Shown here: piece by piece, positions 1-7,251 of the stretch
How the letters are laid out: each line of letters begins with the position of its first letter
Position numbering within the stretch: the stretch's first letter is position 1
Source of the DNA: an uncultured Clostridia bacterium
GTDB lineage: Bacteria > Bacillota > Clostridia > Oscillospirales > Oscillospiraceae
Assembly: GCA_946187475.1 (NCBI GenBank)
Contig: CAMHRJ010000010.1
Location: 1-18,069 of the forward strand
Length of the DNA: 18,069 nucleotides
Direction of reading: 5' to 3'
Made by a program: the position numbers and the translations under genes
The notes under the pieces: generated by a model
Database searches by the model: none
Told to the model about the DNA's origin: nothing
The model's input: only the letters and a program-made list of their open reading frames with translations

Positions 1-1266
1 AACACCACGGGCGCATCTGATCTGAACTTTGTCAACGATAAGGTCAAGTTCTCCGATGATAAAAAGATCGCCGACTGGGCGAAGGAGAACATTTACATCT
101 GCCAGCAGGCCGGCATCTTCGGCGGCTATGAGGACGGCTCCTTCCGGGGCGGAAACAACATCCTCCGCTGTGAGGCTGCGGCAGTGATCTGCCGTCTGCT
201 CGCCATCGAGCCGCTGGCCAAGGACCAGCTTCCCAAGTCCGAGACCAAAAAGCCTGCGAATGCGTCCAGCGATTCCTTCCGTAAAACCGTGGCGGGCTAC
301 GGCGTCACCGGCGTGGAGTTCAAGGGCTATCGCGCAGGTGTGATTCTGGCCAAAGATCAGTTCTACCACACGGAGTCCGACGCCTCCATGGCCAAGCGCT
401 CCGGCGCCCAGATCGTCTGCAACGGTCCCTTCTTCAACAATCACGGCGACCTGACCACCTACATCTCCGCCGTGGTGGATGGAAGAGCCCTGCGCATTGA
501 AAACTCTCACTATCCCTACCAGAGCTATCTGGTCCTGGACGAGAACGGCAACGCCTCCATGCAGTTTTTGAAGATCATGCAGACGGCCTCTCTCATTCGG
601 GACGATGAGGTGATCACCCAGTACGAAGAGGTCGGATGCAACTACGACTTCGGCAGCACCGACGGCACCCGCATGGTCTTCACCTCCGCCTTCGGCGACA
701 AGATCCCCGGCAAGGTCAAGTGCGCCGCTGTCTGCGACGCCAACGGCATCGTCACGAGCGTGTTCGATTCCTCCACGGCCAAGAGTGTCACGATTCCCAA
801 GGACGGCTTCGTCCTGTGTCAGCGCCAGCGCCGGGATACCGGCACCGAGTATCGGTGGGACAGCTTCTTCACCGACTGCCGGAAGGGCGACAAGATCGAA
901 CTGACCCTGTCCTATGAGGGCTCCAGCGTCCAGAACATCCGGACGGCCTTCAGCGGCGGCGCCACGGTGGTGAAAAACGGAAAGGCCTACGGCAATGCCA
1001 GCACCTACGCCCAGGAGGGCGTGACGGAGTACGCGGCCTATGCCACCTCCTCGCCCCGCACGGGCATCGGCGTGAAGAAGGACGGCACCGTGGTCATCGC
1101 GGTCGCCACCTGCACCTTCCAGGGTCTCGGCCAGGTCATGGCGGGCCTGGGCTGCGAGACCGCCATGGTGCTGGACGGCGGCGCTTCCACCGCGCTCTAC
1201 GTCAACGGCAATACGATTTATTCCGCCGGACGTCTGCTCAGTCATATGCTGACGTTCTCCAAGTAA
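1..1266 (+). CDS. SLH-domain phosphodiester glycosidase (NAGPA-like), 5' partial
   Basis: The reading frame is open from base 1, so the gene starts before the window; a GTG at 184 is only an internal codon. Residues 1-66 of the visible part form the end of an S-layer homology region: FSDD, ADWAKENI, a GGYEDGSF turn and RCEAAAVICRLL match the SLH pattern. After a short linker, residues about 90-421 form a phosphodiester glycosidase domain of the NAGPA/DUF2233 type, seen in VCNGPFFNN, SSPRTGIGVKKDG and the hallmark VLDGGASTAL near residue 392. Family members cleave sugar phosphodiesters such as GlcNAc-1-phosphodiester. SLH domains bind secondary cell-wall polymer, so the protein is probably exported and held on the wall with its catalytic domain outside; the signal peptide would lie upstream of the window. 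The substrate is unknown. The domain call is secure and the physiological role is inferred. Confidence 0.87.
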   Translation, partial: NTTGASDLNFVNDKVKFSDDKKIADWAKENIYICQQAGIFGGYEDGSFRGGNNILRCEAAAVICRLLAIEPLAKDQLPKSETKKPANASSDSFRKTVAGYGVTGVEFKGYRAGVILAKDQFYHTESDASMAKRSGAQIVCNGPFFNNHGDLTTYISAVVDGRALRIENSHYPYQSYLVLDENGNASMQFLKIMQTASLIRDDEVITQYEEVGCNYDFGSTDGTRMVFTSAFGDKIPGKVKCAAVCDANGIVTSVFDSSTAKSVTIPKDGFVLCQRQRRDTGTEYRWDSFFTDCRKGDKIELTLSYEGSSVQNIRTAFSGGATVVKNGKAYGNASTYAQEGVTEYAAYATSSPRTGIGVKKDGTVVIAVATCTFQGLGQVMAGLGCETAMVLDGGASTALYVNGNTIYSAGRLLSHMLTFSK

Positions 1267-1279
1267 ACCATACGCATCC

Positions 1280-1312
1280 AACGGCGTCCTCGGGAAGGGG
1301 ACGCCGTTTTTC
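1280..1312 (+). terminator. Rho-independent terminator after the SLH glycosidase
   Basis: The 10-base arm AACGGCGTCC (1280-1289) pairs perfectly with GGACGCCGTT (1299-1308) around a 9-base loop. A short T run follows (1307-1311). It lies 14 bases after the stop codon. Confidence 0.85.
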
Positions 1313-1368
1313 TGCCCGGGAACAAACCCAAAGGGGGATTCGTCTTTTGGTTATAGATTCCGATAAAG

Positions 1369-1391
1369 TTTACATAAAATTATTATGTAAA
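1369..1391. promoter_or_regulatory. AT-rich palindrome upstream of the FHA-SEDS promoter
   Basis: TTTACATAA (1369-1377) and TTATGTAAA (1383-1391) are perfect 9-base inverted repeats separated by AATTA. The site lies 21 bases upstream of the -35 box at 1413, the usual place for an activator or repressor. No regulator is recognised. Too few T residues follow for a convincing terminator, and the upstream gene already has one. Confidence 0.4.
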
Positions 1392-1412
1392 TCTTAATTT
1401 CACAGGAACCGG

Positions 1413-1441
1413 TTGTAAACACAGGCAAAATATGATATACT
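1413..1441 (+). promoter_or_regulatory. Sigma-A promoter for the FHA-SEDS/PBP operon
   Basis: A -35 box TTGTAA (1413-1418) is followed by a 17-base spacer and a -10 box TATACT (1436-1441). The -10 is preceded by TGA, an extended TGn motif. Transcription would start near 1448, leaving an untranslated leader of about 50 bases before the ATG at 1501. Confidence 0.8.
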
Positions 1442-1500
1442 AAATTCTAATTATGCACATGTTCGGCAAACTGCCGATTCGGAAGGAAGGAGGGAAATCC

Positions 1501-3204
1501 ATGCCGAGTTCAGCGACCCTGCTGGGCGTACTGGCCCACACCGCGCAGTTCATTCTGCCGATTCTGGCGCTGATCGTGCTGTTTCGCTGCGTGCGCTCCA
1601 TGCTGGCCGGCCGCGCCGACCCGGAGATCTGGGGCTATCTGGTGACGCCCAAGGGTGAGGTTTCTCCCCTCCGCCACTGGGAATGCATCATCGGCCGTGC
1701 CCGTTCTTCGGACGTGAGGCTGAATTTTGAAGACGTGGCCAGCGTCCACGCGGTCATGATGCGCAACGACAAGGGCGAATGGCGCATCCACGATCTCAGC
1801 CGCGGCGGCGGGGTCTATCTCAACGGCAAAAAGCTGGAGGAGACCGAGCAGATGGTGGACGGCGATATTGTTCGCTGCGGCAAGCACATGCTGAAGTTTG
1901 CCACCAACACCGAGCAGCACCGTGCCCTCCAGGAGCGCAAGCGCGAGGTGGCTGGCTGGAAGGTCAGCGCGGGCACCACGCTGTTTTTCCTGACCCTGGC
2001 CCAGCTGCTGCTGATGCTGGAGTTCTATGTCTCTCTGGGTGACGAATACCGCATCACCGCCATGCTGGCCTTCTTCGCGCTGATTCTGGTGGAATGGCTG
2101 TGCTATCTCATCATACGCACCATGGACCGCTCCGGCTTCGAGCCGGAAACCCTGGCATTTTTCCTCTGTACCCTGGGTCTGTGCATCTGTGCCACGGCCA
2201 CGCCGGAGGAGCTGGTGCGCCAGACCATCCTGCTGATCGCCGGTGTGGTGCTGTTTTTCCTCTTCGGCATCTGGCTTCGGGATCTGAGCCACGTCAAGGC
2301 CATGCGCTGGCCGTTGGCGTTTTTGTCTCTGGCGCTGCTGGTGCTGAACCTGGCCGCAGCACGGGAGATGTTCGGTGCTCGCAACTGGATCACCGTGGCG
2401 GGCTTCTCTCTCCAGCCCTCGGAGCTTATCAAGGTGGCATACATCTACGTAGGTGCCACGACCCTGGACCAAATGTTCCGCTCCAAGAGCATTCTGTATT
2501 TCATCGGCTTTTCCGCCATCTGCGTGGGCGGCCTTGCCCTCATGGGCGACATGGGTGCCGCGCTGGTGTTCTTTGCCACCTTCCTTGTCATCGCCTTCAT
2601 GCGCTCCGGCAGCATCGCCACGGTGCTTCTGGCGGTGGGCGGCGCTGCTATGGCGGGCATGCTGGTACTCAGCATCAAGCCCTATGTGGCCCAGCGCTTC
2701 GCCACCTGGGGCCACGTCTGGGAGGACGTGAACGGCGCCGGCTATCAGCAGACCCGCGCCCTCTCCGCGGCGGCCTCCGGCGGCCTCTTCGGGCAGGGGG
2801 CAGGTAACGGCTGGCTGAAGAACATCGTGGCCGCCAACACGGACATGGTCTTTGCCATGCTCTGTGAGGAACTGGGCCTCATCATCGCGGTCTTTGCCAT
2901 GCTGGCCATCATCGCCCTGGCCATCTTCACGGTGAAAAACGCAGCCCGGAACCGCTCTTCCTATTTCGTGATCGCCGGCTGCGCCGCCGTCACCATGATG
3001 ATGGTGCAGATGGGCCTGAACGTCTTCGGTACCCTGGACATCCTGCCCTTCACGGGCGTGACCTTCCCCTTTGTCAGCCGCGGCGGTTCGAGCTTGCTCT
3101 CCTGCTGGATGCTGCTGGCCTTCATCAAGGCGGCGGACACCCGCCGGGGCGGCAGCTTTGTGGTGAAGCCCGGCGCCCGGGAGAAGGAGGCGGATGCGGC
3201 ATGA
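1501..3204 (+). CDS. FHA domain-SEDS (FtsW/RodA/SpoVE) fusion protein
   Basis: SEDS proteins are membrane glycosyltransferases that polymerise lipid II into glycan strands. I chose the ATG at 1501 because AAGGAGG (1487-1493) sits 7 bases before it; an in-frame ATG at 1453 has no such site. The product is 567 aa. An N-terminal membrane segment (about 6-30) is followed by a cytoplasmic forkhead-associated domain (about 55-135) with the conserved G65-R66, S69, S81/H83 and N108-G109. About ten membrane helices follow (about 155-545). SEDS signatures are FGARNWI (291-297), SLQPSEL (303-309) and TDMVF with D448, which aligns with the family's essential aspartate, then FPFVSRGGSS near 522-531. FHA domains bind phosphothreonine peptides, so the fusion may link polymerisation to Ser/Thr kinase signalling (inferred). 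It overlaps the PBP gene by 4 bases (ATGA), consistent with a SEDS-bPBP complex. Whether it serves elongation, division or sporulation cannot be told. Confidence 0.92.
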   Translation: MPSSATLLGVLAHTAQFILPILALIVLFRCVRSMLAGRADPEIWGYLVTPKGEVSPLRHWECIIGRARSSDVRLNFEDVASVHAVMMRNDKGEWRIHDLSRGGGVYLNGKKLEETEQMVDGDIVRCGKHMLKFATNTEQHRALQERKREVAGWKVSAGTTLFFLTLAQLLLMLEFYVSLGDEYRITAMLAFFALILVEWLCYLIIRTMDRSGFEPETLAFFLCTLGLCICATATPEELVRQTILLIAGVVLFFLFGIWLRDLSHVKAMRWPLAFLSLALLVLNLAAAREMFGARNWITVAGFSLQPSELIKVAYIYVGATTLDQMFRSKSILYFIGFSAICVGGLALMGDMGAALVFFATFLVIAFMRSGSIATVLLAVGGAAMAGMLVLSIKPYVAQRFATWGHVWEDVNGAGYQQTRALSAAASGGLFGQGAGNGWLKNIVAANTDMVFAMLCEELGLIIAVFAMLAIIALAIFTVKNAARNRSSYFVIAGCAAVTMMMVQMGLNVFGTLDILPFTGVTFPFVSRGGSSLLSCWMLLAFIKAADTRRGGSFVVKPGAREKEADAA

Positions 3205-4508
3205 CGAAAGTACAGCACAGAGCCATGGCGGCCCTGCTTGTGGCGGCATTTCTGCTTCTGGGCCTTGGCCTCTATATTTACCGCTTTGCCGTCCACGGCG
3301 GCGACTGGGCTACCTTCGCCGTCGGCGGCACCTATACCTCCGGCGTCATCAGCACCGGCACCATCACCGATCGCTCCGGCGTCACCCTGGCCCAGGCTGA
3401 CGGCAGCACCCGCGTCTATGCCGACGACTGGTCCGTCCGCAGAGCCTGCTACCACGCCGTGGGCGACTATTCCGGCAACGTGGGCACCGGCGCCCTCAGC
3501 GCCTTTGCGGCCCAGCTTGCGGGCTATAACCCCATCACCGGCACCTACGCCTCCGGCGGCCATGAAGTGGCCCTGAGTCTGGACAGTCAGCTCTGCGTCA
3601 CGGCCATGAACGCCCTCAACGGGCGCAACGGCGCGGTGCTGGTCTCCAACTATAAAACCGGCGAGATCCTCTGCATGACCTCCAATCCCACCACAGACCC
3701 TGCGGACAGCACGCTGGAGATCGCCGACGGCACCTATCTCAACCGCTGCATCAGCGCGGTCTATACCCCCGGCTCCGTCTTCAAGCTGGTCACCACCGCC
3801 GCAGCGCTGGAGAATATCCCCGATCTTGCTTCCCGCACCTATACCTGCTCCGGCAGCATCCAGGTGGGCGGCTCTGTGGTCACCTGCTCCGGCACCCACG
3901 GCGCCCAAAGCTTTGAGGACGCCCTGGCCAACTCCTGCAACGTGGCCTTTGCCCAGATCGCTCTGGAGCTGGGCGGCAATACGCTGGAGAAGTATGCCCA
4001 TGACCTGGGCTTTACCGAGACCCATAAGCTGGACAGCATCACTACCGCGGCCGGCAGCTTCTTCAAGGACTCCGACGGCTCGCCCGGACTGGCCTGGTCC
4101 GGCATCGGACAGGCGGAGGACCTGATCTGCCCCTACTCCATGCTGCGTCTGGTCTCCGCCGTCGCCACCCAGGGCATCCTGCAGGAGCCCACGCTCCTGC
4201 TGGGCGAGCGGAACAACAGCACCAATCTGCTGAATGCTGCCACGGCCAACCGCATGAAGGAGCTCATGAGCTACAACGTCCACGCCCACTACGGCACGTG
4301 GAACTTCCCGAATCTGAACATCTGCGCCAAGACCGGCACTGCCGAGGTGGGCGACGGCACCAGCCACGCCTGGTTCACCGGTTTCCTGGACGATGAGGCC
4401 CATCCCTACGCCTTTGTCGTCATCGTAGAAAGCGGCGGCGGCGGTCTGGAAGCTGCCGGCAGTGTGGCCAATACCGTTCTGCAGGCCGCGGTCGCAAGGG
4501 GAGACTGA
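3201..4508 (+). CDS. Class B penicillin-binding protein (transpeptidase), short form
   Basis: This is a D,D-transpeptidase that cross-links peptidoglycan, the expected partner of the overlapping SEDS polymerase. The 435-aa product has one N-terminal membrane anchor (about 8-28), then a short region (about 40-115) where larger class B PBPs carry a longer pedestal or dimerisation domain. The transpeptidase domain spans about 120-435. The three catalytic motifs are present in order: S192-V-F-K195 (nucleophile serine and general-base lysine), S245-C-N247 and K377-T-G379. It is shorter than typical FtsI or PBP2 (about 550-700 aa) and nearer in architecture to actinobacterial PbpA, which also pairs with a SEDS protein. 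The start is fixed by the ATGA overlap with the upstream stop codon. Its specific role is inferred only from its partner. Confidence 0.92.
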   Translation: MTKVQHRAMAALLVAAFLLLGLGLYIYRFAVHGGDWATFAVGGTYTSGVISTGTITDRSGVTLAQADGSTRVYADDWSVRRACYHAVGDYSGNVGTGALSAFAAQLAGYNPITGTYASGGHEVALSLDSQLCVTAMNALNGRNGAVLVSNYKTGEILCMTSNPTTDPADSTLEIADGTYLNRCISAVYTPGSVFKLVTTAAALENIPDLASRTYTCSGSIQVGGSVVTCSGTHGAQSFEDALANSCNVAFAQIALELGGNTLEKYAHDLGFTETHKLDSITTAAGSFFKDSDGSPGLAWSGIGQAEDLICPYSMLRLVSAVATQGILQEPTLLLGERNNSTNLLNAATANRMKELMSYNVHAHYGTWNFPNLNICAKTGTAEVGDGTSHAWFTGFLDDEAHPYAFVVIVESGGGGLEAAGSVANTVLQAAVARGD

Positions 4509-4512
4509 AAGA

Positions 4513-4617
4513 GTTTGAAGTTTGGAGTGTGAAGAGTGGAGTTTAAAAGTGTTTTCTTCGAAAACGATCTGATTTTCTATTGTTTAAACTCCACACTCCT
4601 AACTCCACACTCCACAC
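4513..4617. repeat. Imperfect inverted repeat with 35-bp arms, possible miniature mobile element
   Basis: The left arm 4513-4547 and the reverse complement of the right arm 4583-4617 agree at 28 of 35 bases, including a perfect 12-base inner end (TGGAGTTTAAA preceded by G). Both arms are built from iterated GGAGTGTG/GGAGTT-like units. The 35-base loop contains a small perfect hairpin, GTTTTC-TTC-GAAAAC (4551-4565). AAAGAG occurs at both edges (4508-4513 and 4618-4623), which could be a target-site duplication or chance purine-rich sequence. The element fills nearly the whole gap between the PBP stop codon and the ABC-F start. No transposase is present. As RNA it would fold into a long stem that could also end transcription or affect the next gene. 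Confidence 0.6.
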
Positions 4618-4636
4618 AAAGAGAAAGTGTCAATAT

Positions 4637-6505
4637 ATGATTGATCTGACAGTAAAAGACCTCGTCAAGAGCTTTGAGGTTGGAAACAACATTCTTGACG
4701 GGGTCAGCTTTGAAGTACATACCGGCGAGCGCGTCGGCATCCTGGGCCGCAACGGCTGCGGGAAGACGACGCTCTTTCGCCTGCTCTCCGGGGAGTATGC
4801 GCCGGACAGCGGCGAGATCGTCATCCCCGCCGGCCGGCGTCTGGGCCTCATCTCCCAGATCCCGGTCTATCCGGAGGGCTACACCACCGAGGACGTCCTG
4901 CGGGAAGCCCACAGGCGGCTCTATGATCTCCAGAATCAGATCGACCAGATCGCCGAGCAGATGGCCACGGACGACAGTCCCGGCCTGCTCCAGGCTTATG
5001 ACCGCCTCAGCGAGGATTTCCGCCGGCTGGGCGGCTATGACATGGAGCACGAGCGGGACCGGGTGGCAAACGGTCTGGACATCAGCGCCGCCATGCGCGA
5101 GCAGAGCTTCGAGAGCCTCTCCGGAGGCGAGAAGACTCGCGTGAACCTGGCCAGGCTCATCCTGGAGGATACGGACATCCTCCTGCTGGACGAGCCCACC
5201 AACCATCTGGACCTGCGCAGCACCGAGTGGCTGGAGGACTATCTCCTGCATTTTCACGGTACCGTGCTGGTCATCAGCCACGACCGCTATTTCCTCGACG
5301 TGGTGGCACAGCGCTGCATCGAACTGGTGGACGGGAAGGCGGAGTTTTACAGCGGCAACTACAGCTTCTTCCTGGAAGAGCGGCAGCGCCGCTTTGAGGA
5401 AAAGCGAAAACAGTATGAAAAGGATCAGGCCAAGATCGAGCAGCTCACCCGTGCGGCGGAGCAGATGCATCTCTGGGCCTTCATGGGCAACGACAAGCTC
5501 CACAAGCGGGCCTTCTCCATGGAAAAGCGCATGGAGAAGCTCCGTCAGACCGAGCGGCCCACGGAGGAGCGGAAGCTGAACGTCCATTTCTCCGAGTCTG
5601 TGTTCCGGGCCGACGAGGTGCTGGTGGTGGACAGCGTTACCAAGGGCTTTGGCGACCGAACCCTGTTTCGCGATCTCACCATGACCGTCACCGGCGCGGA
5701 GCGCATCGCCCTCATCGGCGACAATGGCATGGGGAAGACCACATTCCTCAAGCTCCTGATGAACGAGGAAACTCCGGATTCCGGCTGGATTCGCCGTGGC
5801 CCCACGGTCCGCACGGCCTATCTGCCCCAGATCGTGACCTTCCAGGACCAGAGCCGCACCATGGTGGATACCATGCTCTATGAGTGCAAGTGCCAGCCCC
5901 AGGAGGCTCGGGATCGATTGGCGGCCTTCGGCTTTCGCGGGGAGGACGTGTTCAAAACCGTGGACAGTCTCTCCGGCGGCGAGCGCTCCCGCCTGAAGCT
6001 CTGCATGCTCATGGGCAGCGAGATCAACTTTCTGATTCTCGACGAGCCCACGAACCATCTGGACATCGCCAGCCGGGAATGGATCGAGGACGCCCTCTCT
6101 GATTACGGCGAGGCCCTGCTCTTTGTCAGCCACGACCGCTATTTTATCGAAAAGTTTGCCACCCGCATCTGGGCCCTGCGGGACGGCACTTTCACGGATT
6201 TTCGCGGCACCTTTGAGGAATACCGCGCCTTTACTGCCCGGCAGCAGACCCTGCAGCAGGCGGTGCGTCAGGCGGAGCGGAAGAAGGAGCCGAAACCCAA
6301 AAAGCAGCCCAGCGCCGCCCGACAGCTCCAGAAGACGGAGAAGGCCATCGAGAAGGCCGAGGAAAAGCTGGCGGAGCTGGAGGCACAGTGTGAGCAGTTT
6401 TCCACGGACTATCAGAAGCTCATGGAGCTGGAGGAGACCAAAACCGCCCTCCAGACAGAGCTGGACGCCCTCTATGAACAGTGGGAAGCCCTCTCGGAAG
6501 GGTGA
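4637..6505 (+). CDS. ABC-F family ATPase (Uup/YdiF-like) with C-terminal coiled coil
   Basis: ABC-F proteins are soluble twin-ATPase proteins that act on ribosomes rather than in transport. The 622-aa product has two ATPase domains and no membrane segment. Domain 1 shows Walker A GRNGCGKT (37-44), signature LSGGE (161-165) and Walker B ILLLDEPTNHLD (181-192). Domain 2 shows GDNGMGKT (361-368), LSGGE (445-449) and FLILDEPTNHLD (465-476). The charged linker between them (about 245-320) is the ribosome-contacting interdomain region of this family. Residues about 555-620 form a Lys/Glu-rich C-terminal coiled coil, as in Uup and Bacillus YdiF, and the length also fits YdiF. I start at 4637; the frame stays open upstream to 4580, but that part is encoded by the inverted repeat and does not look like protein. 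The upstream RBS is weak. A housekeeping translation role is likelier than antibiotic resistance, but not provable here. Confidence 0.92.
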   Translation: MIDLTVKDLVKSFEVGNNILDGVSFEVHTGERVGILGRNGCGKTTLFRLLSGEYAPDSGEIVIPAGRRLGLISQIPVYPEGYTTEDVLREAHRRLYDLQNQIDQIAEQMATDDSPGLLQAYDRLSEDFRRLGGYDMEHERDRVANGLDISAAMREQSFESLSGGEKTRVNLARLILEDTDILLLDEPTNHLDLRSTEWLEDYLLHFHGTVLVISHDRYFLDVVAQRCIELVDGKAEFYSGNYSFFLEERQRRFEEKRKQYEKDQAKIEQLTRAAEQMHLWAFMGNDKLHKRAFSMEKRMEKLRQTERPTEERKLNVHFSESVFRADEVLVVDSVTKGFGDRTLFRDLTMTVTGAERIALIGDNGMGKTTFLKLLMNEETPDSGWIRRGPTVRTAYLPQIVTFQDQSRTMVDTMLYECKCQPQEARDRLAAFGFRGEDVFKTVDSLSGGERSRLKLCMLMGSEINFLILDEPTNHLDIASREWIEDALSDYGEALLFVSHDRYFIEKFATRIWALRDGTFTDFRGTFEEYRAFTARQQTLQQAVRQAERKKEPKPKKQPSAARQLQKTEKAIEKAEEKLAELEAQCEQFSTDYQKLMELEETKTALQTELDALYEQWEALSEG

Positions 6506-7234
6506 ATGAAGATGAAAACAAGAATGATCTGGATTGTAATACTGCTGCTCCTGGGCGCGGTGCTCCGGTTTGTGTTCCCGGGCCATGACTTCCTGGGCTA
6601 TCTCCTCTGGGGCGTGGCCGCGCTGGTGTTCCTGTTTCCGATTCTGCCGGGCTGGGGACGCTGGATCCTGGGCGCTCTGGTGGCGCTGGGATGCGCCGCG
6701 CTGGTGATTCTGGAGATCCCCATCCTCCGGGACGCCAAAACCGATGCGAATCCTCAGGCGGACTATGTGATCGTCCTGGGCGCCGGCATCAACGGCATGA
6801 CGCCGTCCCTTTCTCTGCAGGAGCGGCTGGAGGCCGCGCTGGACTACCTGAACACCTACCCGGATTCCGTCGCCATCGTCAGCGGCAGCCAGGGCCCGGA
6901 CGAGCCGGTGCCCGAGGCGGACGTCATGTACAGCTGGCTGGTGTCCCACGGAGCGGACCCGGCCCGTGTCATCGAAGAGACTCAGGCGGACAACACCCGC
7001 CAGAATCTCGAAAACTCCTTTGCCATCATGGGAGCCGGCGGCAGCGACCCCGCCGACGGCGTTGCCATCGTCACCAGCGAGTACCACCTCTATCGGGCCA
7101 AGCGCATGGCCGAGGCCCTGGGCGCGAAGCCTCTGGGCGTGGCGGCCCACAGCCGCCTGGACCTGCAGCTCAACTACTTCCTCCGCGAGGCCTTTGCCGC
7201 CGCGTACATGCGCGTGGCCGGCACACTTTATTGA
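6506..7234 (+). CDS. YdcF/SanA-like DUF218 membrane protein
   Basis: The 242-aa product begins with two or three hydrophobic segments (about 7-24, 30-48, 52-75). A DUF218 domain then runs from about 86 to 235. Family marks are YVIVLGAGI (87-95), RLEAALDYL (108-115), VSGSQG (125-130), the EETQADNTRQNLENS stretch (157-171) and VTSEYHLYRAKRM (189-201). Members such as SanA, ElyC and YdcF are envelope-associated. Their biochemical activity is poorly defined, although links to cell-envelope integrity and polyprenyl-phosphate metabolism are reported. The ATG at 6506 directly follows the ABC-F stop codon. An ATG at 6512 is as likely, because GGAAGGG (6496-6502) is 9 bases before it but only 3 before 6506. 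Tight spacing suggests co-transcription with the ABC-F gene. Confidence 0.85.
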   Translation: MKMKTRMIWIVILLLLGAVLRFVFPGHDFLGYLLWGVAALVFLFPILPGWGRWILGALVALGCAALVILEIPILRDAKTDANPQADYVIVLGAGINGMTPSLSLQERLEAALDYLNTYPDSVAIVSGSQGPDEPVPEADVMYSWLVSHGADPARVIEETQADNTRQNLENSFAIMGAGGSDPADGVAIVTSEYHLYRAKRMAEALGAKPLGVAAHSRLDLQLNYFLREAFAAAYMRVAGTLY

Positions 7235-7251
7235 GAAATGATGTGATCCCC

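Noticed and set aside
184..186. GTG at 184 as the start of the first gene
   Set aside because: The same frame encodes a good SLH repeat back to base 1, and no RBS precedes 184, so the gene is simply cut by the window.
1453..1500. N-terminal extension of the FHA-SEDS protein from ATG 1453
   Set aside because: The strong AAGGAGG lies inside this stretch, correctly spaced for the ATG at 1501.
1510..4403. Two long minus-strand frames (579 and 480 codons) opposite the FHA-SEDS and PBP genes
   Set aside because: They mirror the coding strand, have no good RBS or domain, and cross the boundary between two well-supported genes.
4551..4565. Small hairpin GTTTTC-TTC-GAAAAC as an independent terminator
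   Set aside because: The stem is short and AT-rich and has no T run after it; it is better seen as part of the larger inverted repeat loop.
4637..6505. Antibiotic-resistance role for the ABC-F protein
   Set aside because: The C-terminal coiled coil and length fit housekeeping Uup/YdiF proteins; nothing resistance-specific, such as a drug-sensing leader peptide with a clear attenuator, can be shown.
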